A DNA stretch of 50,614 nt from Gnomoniopsis sp. IMI 355080 (lineage: Eukaryota; Ascomycota; Sordariomycetes; Diaporthales; Gnomoniaceae). The notes beneath the pieces were generated by a model that worked only from the letters and a program-made list of their open reading frames with translations, ran no database searches and was not told the DNA's origin. Every line of letters starts with the position of its first letter. The first letter of the stretch is position 1. The position numbers and the translations under genes are program-made. Below, one piece after another: positions 22,104 to 31,228 of the stretch. The DNA lies in NCBI GenBank assembly GCA_027946555.1, contig JAPEVC010000248.1, positions 1 through 50,614 of the forward strand. The letters are read 5' to 3'.

Positions 22104-22718
22104 AAATGACCTCGTTGGCGTTCATGTTGGACTGGGTGCCGGAGCCGGTCTGCCAGACGACAAGAGGAAAGTGGTCGAGCAGCTTCAGGTCGGCGACCTC
22201 TTTAGCGGCCTGCTGGATAGCAGCACCGATCTTGGGATCTAAAATTGTCGCATGGTGAGCTCCACGCTCGGTCTATCGAGTCAGGGTGTCGGGAACATAC
22301 CCAAGCCATAGCGCATGTTCACCGTGGCGGCGGCGCCCTTCAAGATACCAAAGGCCTTGATGATGGGTGGGGGCATGCGGTCCTGGGGCTGGTTGATCTT
22401 GAAGTTCTCCAGCGACCGCTCGGTCTGCGCACCCCAGTATTTGTCGGCGGGAACCTGAATCTCGCCAAAGGCATCGCTCTCTGTTCTGGTGGCCGCCATT
22501 GTTGTGGAGGAAGCGTGGAAGTATCGCACAGTATTGGAGATTGACGTAGGAGGGGTTCGGATGGAGGAGGAGAAGACGGCCGCTCCCGCAGCACGAGGTG
22601 CTGTCGGCTTGTTGGAGGAGAAGCTCCTGCATGTGCTCATAGCTCTGGCGCTGTTCCTCGGCCTAGCTATCCAGCGACAGGCCGAGCCGGAGCTGCATGA
22701 TCGTGCCGATTGGAGCAT
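20970..22718 (-). CDS. FUM1: Fumarate hydratase (class II fumarase), mitochondrial with possible cytosolic form
   Basis: Converts fumarate to malate in the TCA cycle; in fungi a cytosolic pool also takes part in the DNA-damage response. Exons on the minus strand are 22718-22301, 22238-21215 and 21159-20970, giving 543 residues. The first 70 or so are Arg/Ser/Ala-rich with almost no acids, as in a mitochondrial presequence. The mature enzyme starts near MAATRTESDAFGEI. Class II landmarks are seen: QTGSGTQSNMNANEV, the HPNDHVNRSASSNDTFPT block, GRTHLQDATPLTLAQE, and the catalytic loop signature GSSIMPGKVNP. The internal Met at 22499 (residue 74) has a good context (ACAATGG) and opens exactly at the mature domain, so leaky initiation could give the cytosolic enzyme. 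The last splice joins KES to LMLVTCLNPKIGYD. Length fits the family with a long leader. Confidence 0.97.
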
Positions 22719-24889
22719 CTTGGGAGTCAGTCAGGAGAGGGACAAAAGAGAAATGTGAGGAATAGTCGACGGCCTCGTCTTGCTTGCTTCGCAGTGTTTT
22801 GAATAGGTTCAATTGGGGCTTAATTGCTGTCGCGAAGCGACCAGATTGTGCAAATCGACTCGAGACTGTTGCCGAGAAAAAAGAGCTCCGAAAAGCATGG
22901 CCCACCCCCGGGCCATTCCGCGACTCCAACCCGCTGCCGCGGGTCGACTCCATTTCCCCGACTTTCCACGATGTCGGCCGAAACCGGAGGGTCAGCGCGG
23001 CTATCTCCCACGGTTATGCCACTATCGTCAAAATACTATCATGTAAGTGACAAAAGAGATGAACAAGACGATGCGGCGCCGCCTCAAGGCCACTTTGTTC
23101 GCCAGTATTTTGCGGTAAAACTGTACATCATTACAACTAGTCTCTCATCGGCCAACAGAATGTCGTCATCAATGAGTTGGCAGCTTTAGGGCTAGAAGGC
23201 CTTCGCCGAAGAGTCGCCTGCAAGACATTGAGGACTATGTGTTGAGAATTTGGCAAACTTCTCATCTGTCGCATTGTCTGAAAGAGTGAGACGGTGAGCT
23301 CAATACGGCAGCCTGCCGTATAGCAAATATGAACTGGCTCAGTACAGATTCAAGTTGACTTTTTGGTATCAAGCTCGCCATAGTAAGCCACCAGTTCGCC
23401 ATTGCCCCTGGGAATTGTCGTGTCTCAACGTGACGTCGTACTGGCCGGGAAGCTAGCCAATGCGTATACGCAGATGCCCGTATGTGTAGCACCAAGGCTT
23501 TGAGCTCTGACATGTTGTCATTCTCGGCCAAATCATCACATTCATGTGTTGGATATGAACACGGTGTGAGAGACTACGCACTAAGCTTGGGGAAGGTTAA
23601 TTTGACAGCTTGACTAATCCTCAAGATGACGTTCCGAGAACGAAACCAGAAGTGCCATGACGTTGACAGATCTTTCAGTGTGCGCGAACATTCTCGACGA
23701 CTGATTATATAAGGCACCGTCGGCCAAACAGTGCGCGCGATGAACAAGGGCGCGCTTGTTTCTATGTACCTAGGTATTCGAAGAAGCAGTCAAATTGCAG
23801 GGGCAGTTGGCAAAAACAGGGACAAGGGTGAAGTTTGTCAGTAATTGTATCCCTGTCGGACCTTAGTCAGATTTTCGGAATGAACGCCCCAAGCGTGCCG
23901 AGCAAGATTCCTTCTGTGGCGGGCAGCCTTCCCGAAACTCTGGGCCAGGCGAAAGGGACTCTGATGTACATTTTGACGAACCTCACCTCATGTCCAACAG
24001 AGTGGTAATTCTCCGGCCATGAACGCAACAAGTACAGCCTTGCGTCTCAACGGCTTCTCGTGCAGATTCCCTTTCCGGAGATGCCCATACATCCATACCA
24101 AGCCCCGGCTATGCCTTTGCCAGAAATCCCTTCAAAATCACCACTTTGTAGTCTCCAGGTACCGTAGCAGATTTTTGTCAATGACCCAATCACCGTCGAG
24201 CTCTGAGCACGAAAGGTTTAGCGCGGATTGCACCATCGATGGCTTCCATCAGACGTCTATGACCAAGCAGTCGCAGACATCGCACCACCCGCCCGAATCG
24301 TTTCGACGGGTCCCTTGGAATGTCAAATCACGCAATAGCTCGCGCTCTCTACTGGCCAGATGGGTAGATGGAGGTATTCTCTGTGTACATCGTACCCCTT
24401 CACCAGAGTGGGAATTATTAATCTTCCTGTACAAGTAGATGCCCAGCGTCTGTCTAAGTCACTTGCCTGGGGGCTGACAATGGTGGCCCTCGGACCACGA
24501 CCCAGATATTAGAGCCCAAGGTAGCCCGTTGTTCTTTTGGTATGATGTGCGATTCCGCAATTGTTCGTGTTTGCTGTTCTGCCTTGGCTTGTAAAACGCG
24601 GAGTCCGTCCGGCCGACAAATATATCTCTTAGACTGCTGCTGCTTCCCTTCCCAAGCTCCTGATAGTTCGTCCTTGTTCTCCAACCCACACACATTTTCA
24701 CCATCCACGCAAAAGCCTGAAATCATCTCCCTCCTATCATCTCGGTCACAATCACCAAAGGCTTCTTGTTGCTGGCACACAACCATTTCGAAACTTGTGT
24801 AATTTCCTCATCGCACTATCCACATCCCACACATCCACACACACACTTGGTCACCACCCTGGACATCGCCCCATCATCACACGAGCAAT
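22719..24889. other. Divergent 2.2-kb region between FUM1 and MET16
   Basis: The FUM1 promoter lies at its left end and the MET16 promoter and 5' UTR at its right end. A small candidate gene is listed at 22971-23245. A TACCTAGGTA palindrome lies at 23767-23776. A 139-codon open frame at 24019-24438 has a basic start but no recognisable domain and is left unannotated. I looked for CACGTG and for a palindromic ATGRYRYCAT sulfur-regulator site before MET16 and found no exact match. Confidence 0.5.
22971..23245 (+). CDS. Candidate small two-exon gene, 52 residues, unrecognised
   Basis: An ATG at 22971 lies 252 bp from and divergent to the FUM1 start. Exon 1 (22971-23042) encodes MSAETGGSARLSPTVMPLSS plus KYYH. 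A GTAAGT donor follows directly, and an acceptor GCCAACAG ends at 23158. Exon 2 (23159-23245) encodes NVVINELAALGLEGLRRRVA and nine more residues. Phases agree and the joined peptide looks natural, but it is short, the branch site is weak (CAACTA) and I know no such family. It may be the 5' part of a larger gene whose further exons I did not find, a relic, or chance. Confidence 0.3.
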
Positions 24890-25882
24890 ATGTCTAAGAG
24901 CACATACGCTCAATCCGACTCTTCCTCAGCCTCCACCTCGCCACGCTTAAGTCCTCTCGACACAAAATCCGACGCTTCCTCAGCAGAGGACCTGGAGTCT
25001 GGCTACGCATCAGCAACATCCTCCACAATGACGCTTCCAGCCGTTCAATTCACACCCTTCCACCTCAAATGGCTCAATGCCAGATTTGAGAATATGCATC
25101 CGATAGACATCTTGCGCCATTGCAAAATTCTTTTCCCTAATCTGTACCAATCCACGGCCTTTGGTCTTTCAGGCCTCGTCACCATCGACATGCTGTCCAA
25201 GCTGGAGCAAGAATTTCCCCGCCCTATCGACATTATCTTCCTCGACACGCTCTACCACTTTCAGGAGACGCTTGATCTTGTCGACCGCGTACGCCAGCGA
25301 TATCCCTCCTCCAAAGTGCACGTCTTCAAACCAGACGGTTGCGAGACGGCCCAGGATTTCGAGGCCATCCACGGCCCTAACCTGTGGGAAACCGCGGCTG
25401 AGATGTACGACTGGTACGCCAAGGTCGAGCCACAGCAGCGTGCTTACACAGAGCTCAACGTTGCAGCAGTGCTGACGGGCCGCCGGCGGTCGCAAGGCGG
25501 GCAGCGTGACAAGATCCCCGTCATCGAGTTGGATGAGGAGCGTGGGGTGGTCAAGATCAACCCGCTGGTGAAGTGGACTTTTGACCAGGTGCAGTCGTAC
25601 ATACGCGAGCACAACGTACCGTACAACGCGCTACTGGACCAGGGGTACAAGAGCGTGGGCGACTGGCACTCGACAAGCCCCGTCGCCGCGGGTGAAGACG
25701 AGCGCGCTGGTCGTTGGAAGGGCCAGGCCAAGACCGAGTGTGGGATCCATAACAAGAAGAGTCGATATGCTGAGTTCCTGCGCAAGAAACAGGAGGAGGA
25801 TATGGCCAAGGCTTTCCAGAACAACACGGAGCGTGCTGGACCTGATTCACCATCCCACAACACTGTCGAAATCTCTGTATAG
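24890..25882 (+). CDS. MET16: Phosphoadenosine phosphosulfate (PAPS) reductase
   Basis: Reduces PAPS to sulfite with thioredoxin as electron donor, in sulfate assimilation toward cysteine and methionine. A single exon encodes 330 residues. Residues 1-50 are a Ser-rich extension. The nucleotide-binding fold follows, with the family's FGLSGLVTIDML and IDIIFLDTLYHF segments, then KVEPQQRAYTEL. The C-terminal catalytic region has QGYKSVGDWHST and the essential ECGIH motif with Cys284. That motif without an extra cysteine pair, and with PAPS-type sequence around it, fits the fungal Met16 group. The C-terminal 40 residues are charged and probably flexible. The ATG context (GCAATATG) is acceptable and the frame is closed upstream. 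There is no intron. Confidence 0.96.
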   Translation: MSKSTYAQSDSSSASTSPRLSPLDTKSDASSAEDLESGYASATSSTMTLPAVQFTPFHLKWLNARFENMHPIDILRHCKILFPNLYQSTAFGLSGLVTIDMLSKLEQEFPRPIDIIFLDTLYHFQETLDLVDRVRQRYPSSKVHVFKPDGCETAQDFEAIHGPNLWETAAEMYDWYAKVEPQQRAYTELNVAAVLTGRRRSQGGQRDKIPVIELDEERGVVKINPLVKWTFDQVQSYIREHNVPYNALLDQGYKSVGDWHSTSPVAAGEDERAGRWKGQAKTECGIHNKKSRYAEFLRKKQEEDMAKAFQNNTERAGPDSPSHNTVEISV

Positions 25883-28800
25883 TGTGACGAGCATCACGGG
25901 GTGGAAGAGATCTCTCTGTTGGGGAGATGACTTGATGAAATAATGAGCATAGCCAGCGGCGCTGGGTCAAGACAAAATGGGACTTCAAAACTTGGAGTGA
26001 AGACTTTTGTTTGGGAAATTTTCATGGCTGGGCGTTTGGGGGGTTATTTCATGTCTGCTTAGATTCCCCTGCCATACACAATGGCAATACAATTTTTAAA
26101 CGTGCGCAAAGTACTCCTCAAGGGGACCGTACAGTGTACTAGATTCAACAGAAGCAAAATTATAATTACTTGCCAGTTAACCTCAACTTGTCTATGAGTC
26201 ACTCGTCCTTCTCAATTACTATAAAGGAGCAGCAAGAACCAACGGCCTCCCAAGCCGCTTCGTCCAGGTCTCCCTCATAGAACAGCATTTTTCGAGGTTG
26301 GTGGCCCTCGCCAGCTCATCACCAGCTAGCCGAGGGTTCGGGTATTCCTGAAAGCACAATAAAATCTGAATCAGGATGATGACACGGGCCGCGAGAGCGC
26401 GAGGGTGCGGATCGGTCGGATCGGGTCGGTTGGTGATGCTCTAGTTGCCTCAGCCGTGGCTCATCATGAATACAGCCGGCTGGTGATGGCGGGAAGAGAG
26501 GACGTCGGCGGTGGGTCCTGCGGGTGTCGGGCGGTCTCCATCGCAAGCAGAGCCGCCTGCACGGTTATCGGGAGGCGTGCATATTAGCGTGGATTGCGCG
26601 ATTGACAGGGATCGACTTTGGGTTACAGTGACCTCGCACGGTGGACCGAAAGAAGTCTGGGGAGAAAGAAAAGAGGCGCGCGGCTGTTTGGAAATCTGGG
26701 GAGAAACGAGAGCGTGGGGGCGGCTGTTGGACACGGGATGGCCAATTAAGCGACTGTGGATGGGACATGCCGAGTTCGGTGCGGAGCCTGCCTTTATCCA
26801 TCTCCGACGACTTGGAATTTTTCAATTCGCATCCTGCTGCTTCAAAGGCGCCATCGATCGACGATCATGTGGCGAGTTCGAGCACGCCTTTACTCCGTAC
26901 GACTGCAGCATACCGGCAGATTGGCCTATTGTCCAATAAGTGACGCAGAATTGAGGTCAGCATTCACATCCTTTTTCGGGCAGACCGCAAGCGAGTGAGC
27001 ATGTGCTCAAGTACCTGAGCGTCAACTAGGTCTGTTGTACTGTAGATGGCCAGCAGGGCTTATTCTGGTCATTGCTGTTTGAGTATCATTGGGTGCACTT
27101 CGACTACCTACCAGCCAAGGAAAAGAAAGGAAGAAAATCTGTAGCCCTGTTCATAACGCAGTCTTGATAGATGGCAGTCTGGTAAGGTTGGACTCGTTCT
27201 TGACTTGGCAAGAAAGCTAGAAACTGCATGGCCATAGATACAAGACCATTTGCAAATGTAGCCGTATGTGTTCTATTCTTCTCACGTGCATCCGAAGCAG
27301 GTCTTTTGGTGAACCGACCCCATCCAACGACCACGAGACAGCAAGCAGACTGTTCCCGTAAGCATGCTTGACTAACCCTCTTTTTTTGGCTGTTTGCACA
27401 ACTACAACGTCTTTTCTGTGTCTGTTGTACGTATCCCTTCAATCTACGGGCTCAAGGCGAAGCAATGAGTATGATGCAGAAGCGTTATCACGGTACGCGA
27501 CAACCAGGTAGTTCCCCATCCATCTTGACCAACCCAGGTCTGCTGCTGAAGTGGCCATTGTGGACGTAAGTGTTTGTGCACTGCAAAGTCTGATTATCCC
27601 ATTTGTGGGCAAACGAAAGCATCGCCAAGTCTGTCTTTCGTGCCACTTTGCCCGTTAGGCACTTCATACGCCAAGTAGGGCGTCGTGACCTTATTTCTAT
27701 ACTGCAATCATCTTGCTGGAAGACTCGGCCAAGTCTATTTATTTCGGGATGCAGTTCTGCCCGCTCGAATCTCTCTAACGTCTTCATTTCTCCGCCTGGC
27801 CCAGTGGTATTTGGAAATACTTCGATGTAAGGCTCAGAATTGACTCGGCTTGCTTATTATACACTCGAGTAATCGGCTAACAGCCCGATAGGGAGGACTT
27901 CTAATACAGCTATGAAGCAAAGAATATATGTCTCGGAACCCACGAGATACAAAACATCGAGTGCGATAACTCTGTGACTGAGCAATAAAGTGGTGCCCCC
28001 CCTTCCGTCTTCAATTCACTTGTTCTGGCTGAGAAGCACTTTAATAAAGATATATATATCGAGGCTATATATGGTGATGTGTTCTATTAAAATACAGAGC
28101 TGACTGCCACTTAGCTTTATCAGCTTAAAGTACATACTCGAGCGCACTTCCTAATAAAGTGATATATATAAGTAAGCTCGGGCATCAAGGGACTTCGATG
28201 ACAATTAAAGTTTAGAAAGCAACTATGAGTTATGCTACATTTTTGGATCAGAATGCAAAAGGATTGGCTCGACGTAAATTGGCTGTCGTGGCGAATGCTA
28301 TCGTGAAAACTCGCGATCATTCATCATTTCATTCACTTGGAGACCAGGTATGGTTAGGTTCTTCGATGAAAGCAACCACGGACTCTGTGGCCATTAAGGC
28401 TAGCTCACGGTCTAAATTTTATCCCAAGTAGTAGTACTAAATGATCACAGCTAGTAGCAAGTCTCTCTGAGGGCAAATGTTGGTCATGGCCTTTGCAAAT
28501 CGCTTCTTGGCAGTGATACTCGCCACGCACCACTTACAGCCAAACGTGGCTTTTCACTTCGCGCGGGAAAATTGAAGACCCTTTTCAATGCGCCAAGAAG
28601 TATGCCTTAAGTAATACGCCCTGGTTGGTTTGAATAACGAGGCTTTCTTCTCCTTAAGCGTTAGGCCAGTTTCGACTTCATCTCATGTGGCCCGTCACCT
28701 TGCTTAGTCTGAGCAGAAAACGTTAATCGCATGAACGATGTTCATAGGTTCCTTCTTGAGTTCTAGGTTTATTTCATACCATGACTCACTTGAGACCAAC

Positions 28801-29156
28801 CTTGACAGAACGGCCAAGTCTGTGCAAGGCGAAAACACCTGCTAGAAAAGTGATGAGGCTTCCAAATGACGTTCATTGTTTCCATTAATTGTTTCCAATG
28901 CTATGCTTCGTGTCCGGTGTGCCCCGGCACACTGGCAATTGAGATGATGCACAGAAGGAGTACAGACTGACCAAGATGCGATCCCAAACCACCCGCGTCA
29001 TTGGAATCAATATGATGGTGCATTGTTTATGACGTTACGGCCCTGCATCCTCTCTTCTTCCATTCGGATTCCCTTAGGCAGGACCTCAAGACTGTACCAA
29101 TAAGACGACTAGATCTCTGAAAACAATCGTATAGTTGATACTTGTCTTCAGTGGAG
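25883..29156. other. 3.3-kb gene-poor stretch between MET16 and the fasciclin gene
   Basis: No gene is supported. The first part (to about 27000) has normal base content and includes an open frame of 43 codons from the ATG at 26867 (MWRVRARLYSVRLQHTGRLA...) that resembles a mitochondrial leader but leads nowhere. About 27850-28450 is AT-rich, with ATATATAT runs near 28050, 28070 and 28163, and its open frames have no coding character. This could be an old, mutated insertion, but no terminal repeats or transposase pieces were recognised. The right end should hold the promoter of the fasciclin gene. Confidence 0.5.
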
Positions 29157-30485
29157 ATGTACTTGCCAAGCATACTTTCGCTCATTCTCACGGGCTATGC
29201 CTCCGCCGTCTCACTCACAGACGTGCTGGACGCAAACGCGGACCAACTTAGCACATTGAGCGGTAAGCCTCCTGTTCCTGGACCAAACACAAAGATGAAA
29301 AACAGAAAAAACAACTGACGTCGATCTCCAGACACCATCTCACGCATCCCCGAGGCATCCCAACAGCTTGGTATGCTGAATAATGTGACGCTCTTCGCCC
29401 CGTCCAACGATGCCTTTAAGCAGCTCCAGATGCAGAACCCCAACTTCACCGGACTTGCATCTAACGAGACGTTTATTACAAATCTGTTGCTATACCACGC
29501 CGTCCCTGGTGTCATCATGGCCAGCATGTTCAACACCACGCCCGCGTTCGTCCCCACGCTCCTCAGCGTTAGTGGCCCAGGAATGGCGACTGGTGCCAGT
29601 GCCATGCAAAAAGTCTCGTTGCAGCTCATGGGCGCGGCGGCTATGATCTTCTCGGGCTTCAAACAGATGAGTATGGTAACAAAATACGATCTGGTGTTCG
29701 ATGGGGGAGTGGTACACGTTATCGACAGTATCTTGACGCCGCCAGGTACCCCGACAGAAACGGCACTGAATCTCGGATTGACAAGCTTCTATGGTGCGTT
29801 GGAAGAGACGAGTATGCTCGATGACGTGGATACATTGGAAGACGCGACCATTTTTGTCCCCAACAATCTGGGGTTTGAAGCTGTAGGCAGCGCAGTGGAA
29901 AGTGCAAGTACAACGGATTTGGGAAGTGTGCTGGGTTACCATATCGTGGAGGGGACAACTATGCCCAATATGCCACTGTTCTCGACCATGTTGCTGGGAA
30001 TGACGCCCGGCGTGGCTGGCATGAAACGGCATGAGCTGGAAACCATGACCTTGACCACGTTAGCTGGTGGAAACCTCACCGTGCGCGTGGACGTCGACAA
30101 TGGTGATCTATTCATCAACTCAGCCAAGATCGTCATGTCCGACATTATAACAAGCAGTGGCGTGATCCACGTTCTTGACAAGTAAGTTCAATACAGCCCA
30201 CCAATGCTCTCCGCTCCACTGACAGTCTCGCGCAGCGTATTGAATCCCGCAGCTGCAGCTGCAGTGCCTGATGGCGACGCTGCGACACAAACCCCAGCCT
30301 TCACGAGTGTCACGGCAGTGGAAGAAGCCCCCTTCACGTCTGGAGTCACGCCCACCACGACATTCACAGCTGCGACTATGGCAAACACCATGGCCGTGGC
30401 CGGTGCTGCTGGTCCATTTGCAGCTGTGCCAACTGCGGCGCTGGTGGCAGCGGGTGGCGCTGCGGCCGTGTGGGCGAATTTTTGA
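29157..30485 (+). CDS. Secreted fasciclin (FAS1) domain protein, probably GPI-anchored
   Basis: Likely a cell-surface adhesion or matrix protein. Exons are 29157-29262, 29332-30181 and 30236-30485, giving 401 residues. The N-terminus MYLPSILSLILTGYASAVSL is a clear signal peptide. The first FAS1 repeat (about residues 22-165) has VTLFAPSNDAFKQL, LLYHAVPGVI and the closing DGGVVHVIDSILTPP. The second (about 166-320) has TIFVPNNLGFEAVG, LGYHIVEGTT and SSGVIHVLDNVLNP; the last joins across an intron. Then comes a Thr/Ala/Pro-rich linker and a hydrophobic C-terminus (AALVAAGGAAAVWANF) preceded by small residues, as in GPI-anchor signals. Met is unusually frequent in the FAS1 part. If the second intron were retained, the protein would stop right after HVLDK and lose the anchor region, giving a freely secreted form. 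Confidence 0.9.
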
Positions 30486-31228
30486 GGCGCATATTCCGGT
30501 CAAGGTTCCGGGCTTAAATTGAACTTTTATTATGCTGTAGTTGCCGAAATGGTCCCTGCTTGCCCACATTAAATAGGTAGCAATGACGAATTGAGAAATG
30601 ACCCATTCCTCGGCACCCTGAAATCCATCAGAGAATTACGCAGGCGGTAGGATCGCAGAACGTGATCCCATCATTCGTTGTAAGGTTGTTGCATAAGTCT
30701 AGTACGGAAACTCCTTCGTTGGAAAGCAAAAGACCTCTTGAATGTCAAGTGGGCCACATCGTCACCACATACACATCTTGCCTGGCATGTAGCCTCCCGC
30801 GGAATGATGATTGGTGCTCCCATCACGCCAGGTAGTCTTATGTCCGCCTAGACTACTGTACTGTTGCGACACAAATTTGTTGTCCATGCCCCAAAAGACC
30901 GCAGGGACGTATCGAATACATAAGAATTAATGTGTTTCTGTCACCGAAAATCCGTACAGGACTTGTTGCTATCAATCTGCTGTCTTGGGTGAGATATCTC
31001 ATACTATTACAATATCCAACCCCAGAGCCTCGAGAGCTGTCGAGCCCTGAATCAGGTGTCTCATGCCTCGGCCGCTTCGTGCCTTTATAATAACCACTTA
31101 TGCATTTGGGGTATCTTCAGGAGCAGAAATTGGCAGCGAGACGCCTTTCATGCCAGTCAGCTCAAATCAGCCACGAGAAGGTCCAGAAGGTCCAGAAGGT
31201 CCGGCGCGCCTGTCACCAGAGCAGACCT
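30486..31228. other. Convergent spacer after the fasciclin gene
   Basis: This 743-bp tail-to-tail space should hold both 3' UTRs. A nine-base unit (AGAAGGTCC) is repeated three times at about 31175-31201. No gene is supported. Confidence 0.5.

Noticed and set aside
24019..24438. 139-codon ORF on the plus strand before MET16 with a basic N-terminus
   Set aside because: It has no recognisable domain and no clear codon bias, and it lies in the MET16 upstream region; it may be chance. Left unannotated.
26867..26998. 43-codon ORF starting MWRVRARLYSVRLQHTGRLA, like a mitochondrial leader
   Set aside because: No domain follows and no donor leads to a further coding exon; the evidence is too weak for a gene call.
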